A DNA stretch of 64,000 nucleotides from Brachynemurus nebulosus (taxonomy: Eukaryota > Arthropoda > Insecta > Neuroptera > Myrmeleontidae). Below are positions 10,560-23,724 of the stretch, piece by piece. The position numbers and the translations under genes are program-made. Where the stretch lies: positions 1,783,501 to 1,847,500 of the forward strand of contig JAPWDM010000024.1 in the NCBI GenBank assembly GCA_035578155.1. Reading direction: 5' to 3'. Below the pieces are notes generated by a model. That model did not search any database. It was not told where the DNA came from and worked only from the letters and a program-made list of their open reading frames with translations. Each line of letters opens with the position of its first letter. The first letter of the stretch is position 1.

Positions 10560-12165
10560 GATCCTTTAATTTTTTCAAAAATTCAATCGAATGAAACACA
10601 AAAACGGCTGGATGGATTAAACTGAAACTCGGTGGGGGTTTTGTGGGTATATTGAACTGTAAAAGGCACACCAGCTTTAAATTGCTTTGCTTACGACTCC
10701 GATACGACCATTTTTCACGAAGATACAGCCATTCGAAAATCGCTAAAAATTTGGAATTTTTTTTTTATCCTTTAATTATTTCCGCTAGTGTATAAGTAAC
10801 CAATTGAGTATACACACTGTATGTATAAATAGCCAATTGCGTATACATACTGTATGTATAAATAGCCAATTGCGTATACATACTGTATGTATAAATAGCC
10901 ACATCCCAAAATTATTGAAGATAATTAGATGAAATTAACAGAGAATGTTGACATAAAGTAGCTTTATATTATATAATTTTTTTACGTTCGTATGACGTCA
11001 TTTACTACATTAAAATAATTGAATTTTTAAGGATGCGTGTTTTAGACCAACCCCTTGAGTGACACCTACCAAAAATAGTATTTTACAATATAAGTTCGGT
11101 AAGTTGCTTTTATTGATCGAGAAATTGTTGCGAAAACGAGACCCGCAAGGTCGAGTTTTTGCAATTTTCGAGATCAGTAAATGCACTTAACGTATCGTGT
11201 ATTTAATTTAGTTAAGTTTTGAGCGTTTTGGATTATAGCGTTGTAGGCGATAAAAGTAAATACAAATCATTATTATATTTTGGTGTATAATTAGTTCCGC
11301 TGTTTTGTAAAATAGCTAGGCGATTCTGGGTGAATGTACAATCTAGTGGCGACATATATACTAGCCGTTAAGCAGAATGTTAGGCTCTTAAGGTTATTAT
11401 TTATAATTGCTGTGTCTCAAGACACTTGAAATTCGTGGCAGCTAAGATAGTTATTGTATGGTAAATGTGAGGTATTATAAACTAGCGGAAAAAAATTAAA
11501 GAATAAAAAAATTCCAAATTTTTAGCGATTTTGCAAATGGCTGTATCTTTGTTAAAAATGGTGCTGGGAGTTTCTAGTTTTAAGATCTTGCGATGAAAAA
11601 ATTTGCAAAGCAATGTGTATCGCTCAATCCTAATAAATACCCTGAAAAAAAATTTTTGAATTTTTTTTTTTTTTTGGTCCACGGCTTGGAAAAAAAATTT
11701 TCCGACTTAACCATCATATGGGCCGGATAACTGGTTCATTGAGCTTTAATTTGCTTTTTTTAGACCTTTATACGACCACTTCTCGCTGAGATATCGGACT
11801 TTGAATGGAAAAGGATCATTTCGTCTTTGATCATTGATACTTAGCAACCAATGATCACACAGAAAATTGAAGATGGGTTTAAAAACTTGAATAAATTCTC
11901 TGCAAGGATTAGCCATTGTTTTTTCGAAAAAATTTTTTTTTGCATACTCTACATGAATTTGAAAAATCAAGAAGAAAAGGGCTTTTGGTAGCTTTTTGGA
12001 AAATTAAGCGCTGAATCAAAAATATCGAGCAAACTATTAATGTTAAGTGTGCCTTTTACAGTTCAGTATACCCACAAAAACCTCACAGAGTTTCAATTTG
12101 ATCCATCCGGCCGTTTTTTGTTTTGTTTTATTCGATTGAATTTTTGAAAAAATTAAATAATTTTT
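10560..12165. mobile_element. Large imperfect inverted-repeat element with nested insertions
   Basis: The left arm at about 10563-10680 (with CAATCGAATGAAAC, GGATGGATTAAACTGAAAC and GAACTGTAAAAGGCACAC) is inverted at about 12045-12160. An inner pair (10776-10800 with CTTTAATTATTTCCGCTAG, and 11474-11500) is also inverted. Between about 11500 and 12000 are further degenerate copies of the words TTTAATTTGCTTT and ACGACCACTTCTCG. Open frames here have no recognisable product. It looks like a foldback element grown by internal duplication. Confidence 0.6.
10800..10898 (+). repeat. Tandem repeat, three copies of a 33-bp unit
   Basis: CCAATTG occurs at 10800, 10833 and 10866. Each unit continues GTATACAYACTGTATGTATA and AATAG. 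Units 2 and 3 are identical. It lies just inside the inner inverted repeat of the 10560-12165 element. Confidence 0.9.
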
Positions 12166-12188
12166 TTCTTAAACTTTCATAATCTTGA

Positions 12189-13160
12189 ACCGTAAAATTG
12201 GATGACTTTGACTACCGTGGTTGACTTTGGCCATTTTTCAATATTTGTTTTATTTATGCACGATTGCGTTATAATAATACTTATGCACGGAATAGTATTT
12301 TTTACTGATTCTATAGATTATATTGGACTCGAAAAAAATTATATACATAAAACAATTTGATTTTTAGTACCTGAAAAAGTTTAAATAGAAAAATTTACGA
12401 AAAACCTGCAATTTTTGCCTTCAAAAATTTCCACGGCTTGGCAATGAGGCGACATCTATGACTTTCATGCGAAAATATGCTACCTTGCAACCTTTAGGAA
12501 ACTTTACGAGCCAAGGCAGTAAACTTAAACTTTCAGGTCTTGCCGCTAGAGGGCAGCCAAAATCGCCCAATGCATTAATCGCTAATATTGGTCTGACTTT
12601 GGCCACCACATGTTTGCGTTGTTTTCGACCTATATGCACCTATCCCATCTAAAAGAGGTTTCTTTAAAATACCAGAAGTGGAAAATTGCAATTAAACTCT
12701 GTATCTTTTATTTTTAATTTACCTACTAAAGAATTTGCTGTTTTTTTTTATTTTACCAAGTAATTTGTTACCTTATTTGCAATTTGCGTTTAAAATAATT
12801 ATAAAATATTGTTTTTTTTTTTACACTTGTTTAAAAAATTTGATAATAAAACATAAAAAAGAAGTATTTTTATCATATTTTTATTTAAAAAAAAAACTTC
12901 AAATAATATTCTTTCTTAGCGTTTTCCAAATTAAACAACATGTGGCCAAAGTAACCCAACTTCGTCGTCTGACTTTGGCCACTCTTATTAAAAAAAAAAA
13001 TATATATTTAGAATGTATTGAGCTTCTTCTCCATTTCAAAGTTAAAAGTACTAATACAAACCCATAAAACGTAACTAGAAACAAAAATTAATATCATTTG
13101 GTGTAAAACTTATAACAGTGTAAAGTTCAAAAGTGGAACAAAGTCATCCAATTTTACGGT
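12189..13160. mobile_element. TIR element (about 970 bp) with iterated tip motif
   Basis: ACCGTAAAATTGGATGACTT at 12189 is the exact inverse of the sequence ending at 13160; 22 bases match perfectly. The word TGACTTTGGCCA recurs inside at about 12223, 12595 and 12970, and inverted (TGGCCAAAGTAACCC) at about 12941. No transposase is present; the open frames inside are short and unlike any family. A non-autonomous DNA transposon of unassigned superfamily. Confidence 0.8.
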
Positions 13161-13527
13161 ATTGAAAACATTTTTTGTATGAGCGTTGTTATAGAAAGAA
13201 ATTTTAGTATACTAATTAACATTTTTGTCCAACGCTGTAAGTATACATACATATCAATGGTTCGCAGTACTTATTCGCTTAACATAGTAGCTCTGAGATA
13301 GTCAGGTACAAAAGTATCTCTCAAAAAAATTTCCTTTTACCAAAAATTAAATAATGTATTAATATTCTTCAGTTATTATATTTGTATACCACTTGCTCTT
13401 TTAATTTCCGCGCGCTTATGTTGCAGCAATATAAAAACATTTTTGAAAAATCGTTGTAAAAACGTTGCAAAATGATGTTTATAAATTATATTTAAAAAAC
13501 GACGTGGTGAATAATTTTTTTATTACT

Positions 13528-13960
13528 CATGCGGGAGAAGTACTAACTTGGCGCACACATTTCTGTACGCAAAATAGCTGTTTGCCCACTGTACTCTTCC
13601 CGCATACTTTCAACACTACCGCATACAAGTTACTTTCCACACGCAAAATTTAATCAAAACACCGCAAAGCCGCCTCTTAATTTTTAATTTAATAAATATT
13701 TCATAATTATTTCTATAGAAACCACCAACAAAGTAATTTAAACGATAATTAATTCGGAAAAAAAGACGAACACTTAAAAATATTATTTTAAAAAGTAACA
13801 AAAATGTCAAAAATAGTGATAATAATAGAAAAAAGTATGTGAAATTCGTAATAAAAAATAGTATGTGCAACTCGTGCACATCAGCGCACTCACTACGTTC
13901 GTGTGCTCAACTTCGCTTTCGTGGGCAATCGACAATTTCCCGCACTTATTGCACAATATA
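13528..13960 (+). mobile_element. Dispersed non-autonomous element, copy 1 (copy 2 at 55538-55974)
   Basis: TCATGCGGGAGAAGTACTAA through GACAATTTCCCGCACTTATT matches 55538-55974 nearly along its full length. GTGCGGGAAAT-like words occur inverted near both ends and inside (CTCTTCCCGCATAC at 13605), so the termini are related inverted motifs. No coding capacity. Confidence 0.8.
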
Positions 13961-15211
13961 TTTCTTATTAAATATGGTTTGTAACTTTGTATTTTATAAC
14001 ATATTTAAAATTTTTATCATATTCCTTTGGCACGTTTTCATTTTATTCAAAAAAAAAAAAAAGAGTTTTACCATAAGAGCCCGTGTTAAAATTACAAAAC
14101 TTTGAAATCCTTTTTTCTCAAAATTGGGGTGGTCAGTTTTTTTTTCTCGGTAAGGTAGTCGTATTATTGGTATTGAATTAAATAAATATCTAGAAAAGTT
14201 TCGTTAAAATCCTTTGAAAAAATTGCTTTATCGACCAACTACCTTAACACAGAACATAACGAATATTTTTCCCTTGAAAAAATATTACGTATGTATATAG
14301 TGTAGTCTATGCTATCTTCCTACTTTTGTTGGTTTTTCAGATAGTATAAAGAAAAAAAAATGTCATTGCTCCAGTTGTCATTTAAGAAAAAGGATCGTAA
14401 AGTGAGAGTTGACCACCTCTGTAATGATAGACATGCTGAATTCATAAGGATTTTGTTCCTGGAACTACGAAATCCTAAAATAGTAGGCATACATAGAAGT
14501 TTTAAAATGGGAAACACACTGTACAAAATATATGGTATTACAACATGGCATACCAGTCAATGTGTTATACGTAAATGTATGTAGTATATCAGTATTTGTT
14601 CATCTCGTTCTTCTGCTACAATTACTTAAACGGAAAATGAAATAAGTGTTGAATTATTTATAGTTTCTAATATTAAATTTCATTGTCCTTCGGTATAGAA
14701 AAATCTCTATTATTATTCAATTTTTGTATTATATTTTTTCATAGAAATTGTATCAGTTGACTGCTTCGCAAATATATTTTCATCGGAAATGAAATGCAAA
14801 AACGAGGGAAAAAAGAGAGAGAGTGTGTGTGTAAAAAATAGAATATTTTATAAATTTGCAGCAAAATAATAAATTTATTAAAATATATCAATTGAATTTT
14901 CATATGAATGGTCGATGTTCTGAATTGGTAAAATTTTTTTGTTACTTTTATTAAAATTTTTGGTTTTTAAAATTCTCTTAAAGATTTAACGTTTTAGATA
15001 GTGACAGCCAACTGAAAAAAAATGTTCTAAAATAAGTGAAATTTCTACTCAAATTCAACGATTTTGCAATATTGAATATCTTATATTCGCAACATGGAAA
15101 AGATTGACAACTTTTCAATATTTGCGTGTGTATATTCGGTTTCAAAGTTTGTCATTCAATGAATCAATTGAGTGATGTTGTGAAGAACAGTGGTTTATCA
15201 GAGTTTTTATT
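13961..15211. other. AT-rich region without recognised gene
   Basis: A 74-codon open frame at 14360-14584 has a more protein-like composition than its neighbours but matches no family I know. Runs of T and A, and a short GA/GT repeat at about 14814-14832, make up the rest. Confidence 0.4.
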
Positions 15212-15219
15212 GTTACGAT

Positions 15220-15479
15220 CAGAGGCGTAACTACAGATTTTTCGCACTGGAGCGACTTGAGCCACATGCCCCCTAGGAAGATCGAATCCTCTCTCATCTT
15301 ACCATGTCTGTTTCCCCAAAATTTACATGACAAGCAAAAAAAATTATTTTTTCAAATTTACAAATTCTTCTAATTTTTTACTTGTTTTGTTACGCCTTAT
15401 TACTTTCTTCTGTTGCGCCCCTTTTTATTATGCGTCCTGGAACGGCTGCTCCACCTGCTCCATTGTAGTTGCGCCTCTG
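15220..15479. mobile_element. hAT-type MITE (260 bp) with perfect 8-bp target duplication
   Basis: The left end CAGAGGCGTAACTAC is the inverse of the right end GTAGTTGCGCCTCTG with one mismatch. GTTACGAT flanks both sides (15212-15219 and 15480-15487). It shares the CAGNGGCGTA tip with the 4927-5104 element and is probably the same family. Confidence 0.88.
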
Positions 15480-15546
15480 GTTACGATGGAAAGTTGTCAC
15501 AGTAAATACGTCTGACTGATAAATATAATTTATTTTGTCATATATA

Positions 15547-16049
15547 CAGTAGAACCTCTGTTAACCGGACAGCAGTGTCGCGCAAAAATTTGTCCGGTTA
15601 ACAGAGGTGTTTGCTTAACAATGACAGAGTAAATAATAATATTAAATAATGTAGTAATCATAATTAATTTTTGAATTCAAAATTTTTTTAATTTTTTAAT
15701 TAAAATCAATTTTATGAACTAATTTAGGTACTTATATAAAAATATAGTGTTTACAAATGCATGGGCACATAATAATCATTGTTAACAAGTTAAAACAAGA
15801 ACAATTATATCTAACCCACATAGGTATACATACGCACTAGACGTACTCGCGTTCAGTTAATGGAGGTAATAATGTACTAAATAATGTCTTCGTCAAAAAA
15901 TGTTGTGTTCGTGTCCGGTTAGCAGAAGGTCCGCTTAAGGGAGTGCTGAATGCATTGGTTTTAGTATAGTATGCCACCGTCATAAAAAATTTGTCTGGCT
16001 ACAGGACGGATCCGGTTAAGAGAGGTGTCCGTACTCAGGGGTTCTACTG
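15547..16049. mobile_element. pogo/Tigger-like MITE (503 bp) with TA duplication
   Basis: The left end CAGTAGAACCTCTGTTAACC and the right end (inverse of CAGTAGAACCCCTGAGTACG) match the CAGT..AACC tips known for pogo/Tigger elements. TA lies on both sides (15545-15546 and 16050-16051). TCCGGTTAACAGAGG-like words are repeated subterminally. There is no transposase. Confidence 0.85.
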
Positions 16050-16240
16050 TAACTGATTATGTGAACAAGGTACACAATGTGTTAAGACTATGTATTGCCT
16101 ATTTTAGCTAATGTATGATTACAAAGTACATAAATATAGAATACAAGATTATATACATTCCATACAGGCGAAGAGCGAACCGTAGAAAAAGGCACCTGAT
16201 AGGTTAAAGGGATTTGTTTCTTGCAAAAGATACTATTGAT

Positions 16241-16705
16241 TAGTGATGTCGAATAATTAATCGATTAATCGGTTTAGTCGACTAATTTTGTTTACTTTTA
16301 ATCACTTTTTAATCGACTATTTTACTGTCGACTAAATGACTAAAATGACTAATATTTTTTTAAATGACTAAAAACGATTAATTTAGTAATTTTTCTGCAT
16401 TATTTTTAAGACTCGAAAAAATGAAAACTAAAAATTATTATCTTTTTTATGATTTTTTACTTTTTAATGTGAATAATACATTGTAATATGTAATTTTTTT
16501 TTTTTAAATAATAAAAGTCAGTAATTAAATTTTAAACATTGTTTTTGAAAGAGTTACAAAGGTTACCCTATTCATGAATTCGACTAAAAATCTAGTCGAT
16601 TAATCGACTATTCTATGCTCGATATTTTCGACTAATGACTAATTTTGTCGGAAAAACAACTTTAGTCGATTAATCGACTAACTGCATCTTGACTCGACAT
16701 CACTA
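16241..16705. mobile_element. hAT-type MITE (465 bp) with perfect 8-bp target duplication
   Basis: It begins TAGTGATGTCGA and ends TCGACATCACTA, a perfect 12-base inverted pair. CTATTGAT flanks it at 16233-16240 and 16706-16713. Inside, TTAGTCGATTAATCGACTAA-type palindromes recur near both ends, likely subterminal transposase-binding sites. No coding capacity. Confidence 0.92.
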
Positions 16706-17059
16706 CTATTGATACAATTAAAGAAAATGCCATGAGACTTTTAGCTAATCACTTAGCTCATAAGTTAAAAGATGATTTTAGCGGCAAATGAAAGCTTGAG
16801 CTTTCTAATTTTAGAAAAGAAAAAATGGTTGCCTGATCTTAGTTTGTTAGAAAATTAGATTGCCTGCTTTAAAGGCAAACAACTTGGACGTACTCTGCGG
16901 AATGTTCTCTATGAAATATTTAATAGAAAGGTTTCCTTTAATTTTAGAAGTATTGTATAAATTTTCGCAGGTTTATTTATGATAATTTAACAATTATATT
17001 GATGTGTAGACAAAGAGTGCCCGTCAATAAGCCTTTTGTTCACCATTTTCCATTTTTAA

Positions 17060-17480
17060 AAGGTAAAACTAGCCCGTAATGTTGACCCCTAAAATCATAT
17101 TTTTTGTTAAAATTTAAAAAAAGCTGTTCATTCTTGTGGGTTAACTAAAATTGGCTTGGTAAGAGGAGCTGAAGAATGGTAAATTTTCTTGTACAGCTTA
17201 AATATACTACTGAATCAAATTTTTATGATCATAATTGGAACAACAATATCTTACCTTGTTAAGGGGTGTTACGTCCTAGATTTAAGGGTTAAAATTATAT
17301 TATTTTTAAGATATCTTGAAAAGCGTAAGGGATAGATAAAAAAGTTTAAGTTGACGAAATGTTACGTCTTAAAAGAGCAATCCCATTGCTGTGGGTCAAA
17401 CCAGGACCAGCTTGACAAGGAGAAAATTATGGTAAATAATCTTATAAATGTTTTCATGTGTCAAATTTTAACCATCTAGA
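17060..17480 (+). repeat. Diverged dispersed repeat, about two tandem units of 200 bp
   Basis: Two successive units share the order AAGATATCTTGAAAAGC, GACGAAATGTTACG, a GTGGGTYAAACYAG-like word and TGGTAAATTTTCTTGTACAG. The same order appears at 43905-44095 in better condition. No gene; probably remains of a larger element like that at 42351-43903. Confidence 0.55.
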
Positions 17481-18385
17481 AGAAAAAATGGGTAGTGTAA
17501 ATATTATGAGTCCATGTTCAAATGCACATTCAAGTGGTTCAAGTGTATCTATATAATTTGATTTGATTTTTGATTTCTATACGGAACTAATTGTATCCTC
17601 ACGTATGTCAAAGTCAAAGAGGGTTTTTTGTGTTTGATAGAAAAAATTGTTTATCATTACTAGGAAACTGGTGCTGTATATTACAACAAGTATTGTACAG
17701 ACACGTAACTTTACCATAGTTTTCGATTAAAATTTGAAAAAAAAGAAGAAGAAATTTAGTTACAGTAATTACATTTAAATATATTTTTAAATATGTATAT
17801 TAGATGACAATTATAAATATTATGTAGAAGTATACCATTTAATTATTCATCTTTATTTTATAATCATTTAGTAATATTTACACGTAATATTTATATTTTC
17901 AATAAAAATACAATTAGCTCCGTATAGAACTATATAAATTATATACACTTGAACCACTTGAACGTGCAAACATGGTCTCATCAGTCAATCTAGTTGTTTA
18001 TTTCTTTATAGGATACAAATAGTATTTTGTACAGTAGATAAGTAATTTCATAGTAGTCGTAGATAAAAATATTATTGGTGGTATTTATAGAAATGCTTAT
18101 TAATACTTACAAAAATTCCAAAATTATTTTTCTCCAAATGCTTAGCAACAAATTAATTTGCATGATTCTTTTTTATAAATTTTTCCACAGATATCTGTAT
18201 ACAGTAATAAAAAATTGATATTTTGCGATTTTTCGTAAATTTCTACGGTTAGACTAAAAATTTTGCGATTAAAACTATCCGATAAGTTGGACCAAATTAT
18301 ATATAGTTACCAAATTTGACCAAAATCGGTTCAGTAGTTTCGCAGTTTATCCTAGCCGTATATTGTGACATGAGATTTTTATATA

Positions 18386-18778
18386 CAGTCTGTTTCAACG
18401 AAGTAAGAACATACAAAATTTAACATGGGAAAAATGCTTGCTTTTTATGGGTATTATTTTTACATAGGTATCCATAGTTATTAAAATTTTCTTTAATTGC
18501 AAAAAAATAAATTTGAAAACAAAACAACAGATGTCCAATTTTTCTATTAAGCAGTATTATTTCTTAATAAATATTTTAACATTAGATTAAGATTTATTTA
18601 TAGTTATCTCAATAAATTTACTGCTATTGTCTTTTAATTACTTTTAAACATTATTTTGACGCGATATTATTTAAAGTTTTGCTAAATATATAATAATAAT
18701 AAAATAAAGCACCCCTTGATCATAACAAATTTTCCCTATGTTAAAATTTATATGTTCTTAGTTGCTTGAAACACCCTG
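18386..18778. mobile_element. Mariner/Tc1-type MITE (393 bp), TIRs about 50 bp, TA duplication
   Basis: The left end CAGTCTGTTTCAACGAAGTA and the right end (inverse of CAGGGTGTTTCAAGCAACTA) stay similar for about 50 bases, including AAGAACATA and TTAACATRGGRAAA. TA flanks both sides (18384-18385 and 18779-18780). No transposase inside. Confidence 0.8.
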
Positions 18779-18904
18779 TATATACCTAGATGTATTTTAT
18801 TCTTTTTCAGAAGAATTACTTAAAAATCGTATTGTTTGAAACCGTGTAATTCGGGGGAAGGGTACCCGTGTTCTACGAGTACCGTGTTCTTCGGGGGTTA
18901 CCTG

Positions 18905-19050
18905 TATTATAAAGAAAAAAATTACAAAGTGAAAATGGAAATTATATATGCAAAATTTAATACTTACATATGTTCACAATTATGACAATCAGAACAATTT
19001 TGCATAGATAATTTCCATTTTCATTTTTAAATTTTTCTTTATGATATGTA
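18905..19050. repeat. Imperfect foldback, about 50-bp arms
   Basis: TTATAAAGAAAAAAATTAC and GAAAATGGAAATTAT on the left are mirrored by ATAATTTCCATTTTC and TTTTTCTTTATGA on the right. It lies about 200 bases upstream of the first coding exon of PKNOX. Confidence 0.65.
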
Positions 19051-19243
19051 TTTAGTAAAAATATTTTAGACTAATGAAGAAACTTCCATGGTTTTGAAAC
19101 GTCGCAAATAAATAAATAGTTATTTTATATCAGTAACTGTTGGTGATGTTTCTCCAAAACTTGCTCCTTTTTTAGAAACTAATGTAACTTTTTTTGTATG
19201 TTACTTATAAACATTTAATTATATTATTTTCTTTTTTTTGCAG

Positions 19244-19270
19244 ATGATGTAAGTGTGGTTCTAATGTGTA
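19244..19270 (+). promoter_or_regulatory. PKNOX 5' leader piece with short upstream ORFs
   Basis: The acceptor TTTTTTTTGCAG ends at 19243, so this exon begins at 19244 as leader. It opens ATGATGTAA: two ATGs with an immediate stop, the second forming a start-stop ATGTAA. A further ATG at 19264, in weak context (C at -3), opens an 18-codon frame that overlaps the main start and ends within the coding sequence. In-frame stops at 19250 and 19262 fix ATG 19271 as the first usable start. Confidence 0.6.
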
Positions 19271-19602
19271 ATGGAGGTGTGGCCCGCCACGGTACACAGC
19301 AACAACAACAATCATTTTAGCGCGGCGGGCAGCGCTACTGTAAACAGTCATTCAAATATTCCCAGCACCACCACTGCTAGTGTTAGTAGTGGTGGTTGCA
19401 CTCAACCCACATCCCAACCACGACAGCAACAACAACAACAACAACAATCCACGAATACAATGGTCACACTAGAAAAGAATTCAAATTCGTCCAGTAATGG
19501 AAATTTTCCCAATAGTACCAGCGACACGAATAGTAACAATACAAATAATCACCAAGCGCACGATCAAGCGCAATTCGAAGCGGATAAACGCGCTGTGTAT
19601 AA
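19271..19602 (+). CDS. PKNOX: PKNOX coding exon 1 (start codon, low-complexity N-terminus)
   Basis: It encodes residues 1-110 plus two bases of K111. The start [14 protein letters not shown] is in good context (G at -3, G at +4). The exon is rich in S, T, N and Q, with a nine-codon CAA/CAG-type glutamine run at about 19423-19448, and ends with EADKRAVYK, the beginning of the conserved domain. The donor is AA|GTAAGC. Confidence 0.92.
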
Positions 19603-22600
19603 GTAAGCCATTCTCATTTTCATCCGTTTTTGTTTAACCAGTTATAACATTTTAATTTAAATTGAATTTTTAGACATCCATTATTTCCATTATTGGCCTT
19701 ATTATTCGAACGATGCGAATTAGCGACACAATCATCCGAGGTACAAAGTAGTGATTCATTTAATTTGGATATTCAAGCATTTGTTCAACACCAGGAACGT
19801 GATCGAAAGCCATTTTTAACCAATGATCCTGAAATCGATGGATTAGTACGTACTTTTTAGATTACCACCACAGCATGCATGATATCTTATGTATTATAAT
19901 CTTTACGTGTAATACGCAGTGGCGAACTTACACGTTTGGAGGCCCGGGATGGAAAAATCTGGGGCCTCAAGTTCACCCCTACTTTATCCAAAAATGCTAT
20001 TGATAAGCAAAAACAACCTCAACCAAACTGCCTAAATTACTTTGACTCCGGGCTTCTTAAATCTGGCGTACGCTTGAGACGGAATGCCCCCCTCCTCTCC
20101 CCCTAGTCCGCCGCTGATAATCAGAATGTTATTATTCTTGTCACGTAAACATCGCATAAGTGTGTAATGGCAATTTAAATGCTAGCGTCAACAAATTTTG
20201 ATAATAGTGTGCAGGGTTGAATTTCTAATTTTTGCGGCCATGGGCCCAACAAAGTTTTGCACCTTATCCCTTCTTACACTTGTGTGAACTTAATATGTCC
20301 CACGCAGTTCCGATCTCGGAAATAGATTGATGGATGAACATGAAACCTTCGAATCGTGGACACTTATGACCCAAAGAAGGGCTTATTTTTCTATACTCAA
20401 ATTTTCTTTTCATTTAGTGATTTTCTATTATGTTACAACAACTTATTTCAACAATTTTAAAGATTTCTTCAGAATATTCTAAACCTAAATTTCAAAAAAC
20501 GTATATCGAAATTCAATATATAGCCTGTTCGAAGGCTTTAGAATCTATCGCTGTCTGTGTCATTTTAAAAGGTATGTAAAGTAAGAGAGATAAGTTACAA
20601 TAGTTTTCTTTACTCTTTTGACTTGTTTAAAACTGCTGTAAGTCACTGGCAGTAAACCGCTAATTAGAAATAATATCCGAGTACGAAAAGTAGACGTCAC
20701 CTCCAGTCATCAGAATATGTAGTTTTGAGGTTTATTTTTCAAGACTTTTACAGATATTAGGTACTTGGTGAAAACAGGTATAAGACGCTCCATATATAAA
20801 TAAATTTTCGTGGCCGCCGCCTTAGGCCCGCGCTCATAAAGCTCATGCGTAAATTCAGTCCTGTTTGAATGCGTCTTTCTGTTATTTAGTTCTCATTGAA
20901 TTTTCAACGCTGAAAATGAATTTTCTTATAAATATTTTAAAACTGACTTTATAAGAAAACAATTTTTTTTCACTTAATCAATATTTCTTTAATAAAGTTG
21001 ACAATTCGATTTTTTTTCAAATCCTGCTTTTAGTTGTCGTAGCATTATTACTTTCGAGTTAAAGTTAAAAATACTATAAATAATTCCTGAAATAACGATC
21101 CTATAATTTTTTTTAAAGAAAGGATACTAAAGGTAAAAGTACGTTTTAAAGTGCCGAGGTAAGCTGTAGTACTTCATTTTCAGCGATTACTTCTTCTTAA
21201 AAAACATATCCTACAGAAAAAAATTTTGAATTTCAATATCAAACTTATTTCAAATCACTGTCGGATCGTTTTTAGCCAAGTTAAAGTTTCTTTTTAAAAA
21301 AAAGATGATAATGTTCAAAACTTTTGGCGTTACCTTAATTTTTAAATAAGTTTATTTTGTAATTGTGCACTACAATACACCACAATACATTATTTTTATA
21401 AAGCAGAATTGTGATTAGAAAACGTATACTTAATCTACAATTGAGATCAAAATTAAATTGCAATTGCACATTATGCTTTTTAGTATTTTAGTTCATTTGA
21501 TTTTGATAGTATAATGAATAGGGTAAAGTGGGGTAAGTGCACGCCCATTTTTTGATAGTTAACTTTCAGACTATTATTGTATCAATGTTATCAATTGCAT
21601 CTGATTGTTTATCAGCGATATTAACTACTTGGTCTTTAAACAAAACTATGAAAAATAATCATAAGAAAGAAATTCTAGAGAGCTTCGCGATAATGAACTG
21701 TAATTATTTTTTTGAAATGTGTACATGCAACGCACTTGCCCCATGATTTGGGGCAAGTGCGTTATGTTTATGTAGAGAAATGCTTACGTAGAGAAAAGTA
21801 TGCTTATTCAACGCACTTGAATAAGCATACTTCTCTCTACGTAACTGTACAAAAAAATTTTAAATATCTTTTTATCTTAAGTGATAAATTACCTTTTATT
21901 ATACATATTATATTATATTATAATTGAGAGGTATACTAATATCATCTAATGCAGTTTCCAAGGCCGCTGGTGAATACTGTGTCTGACAGTTTTTCTTATG
22001 TAATTTTGTACCACTTCTACCTAAAATAAATAATTATGGGCAAAAACAAGCAGAATTTACATCATATAACACAGTGGGGTAAGTGCGCTCCCTTTAGCGC
22101 TACATCATATAATACATTAAGAGCGCACTTACCCCAATCCAAAAGACGCACTTGCCCCGTAGGAAAAAATGTTGGGGTAAGTGCGCTCCCTGTAGTGTTT
22201 CTAAAATAACAGAATAAAAGAAAAAATCTTCTCAATTAATTAAAATTTACCTTAATAACAACTAAAAATATTAAATAAAAAATATAAAAATATTATAATA
22301 GACTCTATTAAAAATTGATTGAAAATGTACTCAGCAACTCGTTGTTAAACCATAAAACACATTGTTAAAAAACATAGCCGTTACTACTCTATATAATTGA
22401 CAGAAGTGCCAAATTAAGGTTGACCTGTTTCTCTTGAGTGTAAGCGGATATTTTAAAATTGATTTTAAATCACTTTATAGTTAGTTGGAAATTCTATTTG
22501 ACGGGAAGGCACTTGCCCCGGGTGCGCACTTACCCCACTTTACCCTATTTAACTTGTGGTTAATTAACAATTTTTTTTCAAAATTATTATTTTTGGCGTT

Positions 22601-23635
22601 AAAAAATTGAAATTTTAGTTTAAAATCATTTATTAGTACAGTATATAATGTAATTTTTTTCAGCTTTAAGTCATAGATAGTTACGTTAAATTATTCGAAT
22701 AAGAAATAGAAATTTATAATTTTTTTAGCTTTTTTCTCTTATTCCTATTATTGTAATTTAGTAATACTAGAATTATTAATTAACACCTATTTTCTTTTAG
22801 ATGATTAAAGCCATACAAGTTCTACGAATTCATTTACTAGAATTAGAAAAAGTTCAAGAATTATGTAAAGATTTTTGTAATCGTTACATTACGTGTTTAA
22901 AAGGCAAAATGCAATCGGAGAATTTGTTACGATCAGATTACAATCAAGGTGAGTGTATTAACATAAAGCATTGTAACTGTTTTTAAATATAACAATTTGC
23001 ATTTTAATTAAAATTTTATTTTAGGTGTTGGACTTGGAAGTTTAGAAAACAATAATAATATGATGAACCATTCAGAAAGTGGCTCAAATTCAAATAGTCC
23101 TATACAATCGTATGCCATTAGTCCAAATCAACAAGTATGGACAATAATAGCTCTGTCTCTGTTGTGTGATCTGTTACTAAAATTCGAATTTTTATTTTTA
23201 GATGTTACCGTCTCAAACGAATAACGACTTAAGTGATAGAGCGTATGTACCCGACCAACCAAATTTATTACATTCAACTTCATCGAATGATAATAGTATA
23301 CATTTGTCGCAGTCCGCCTCCGCATTAAACATGACTCCTAGTGCATTTCAATCTCAGACTCATTCTCAAACACCAGCCGGTTATCCTAACGTTGCCAATA
23401 GTCAAACACCTCCCGCGGTGGTGCCGCCGATATACGATAATCATATTATACATGGGAGTACCCCTTTAGGTCAAATTGGTGTTAACGTGTGTCCATTACC
23501 GTCGGAAAATAGTTTATTGTCAGGTAAGTTCTAAATGATAGATAAAAATTAGTAGCGATGGGCGATTATGAATGATACTACGCAATTAAATCGTTTGATT
23601 ATGAATATTATTAATTATTAATTTGTAACACAAAT

Positions 23636-23724
<89 letters not shown>

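Noticed and set aside
14360..14584. 74-codon open frame with protein-like composition
   Set aside because: No recognisable motif, no splice or transcript evidence, and similar frames arise by chance at this length.
21731..21766. Splice-donor-like GGTAAGTGC words in intron 2 as cryptic exons
   Set aside because: They are the iterated motif of the 21517-22549 transposon; no open frame in phase with PKNOX joins to them.
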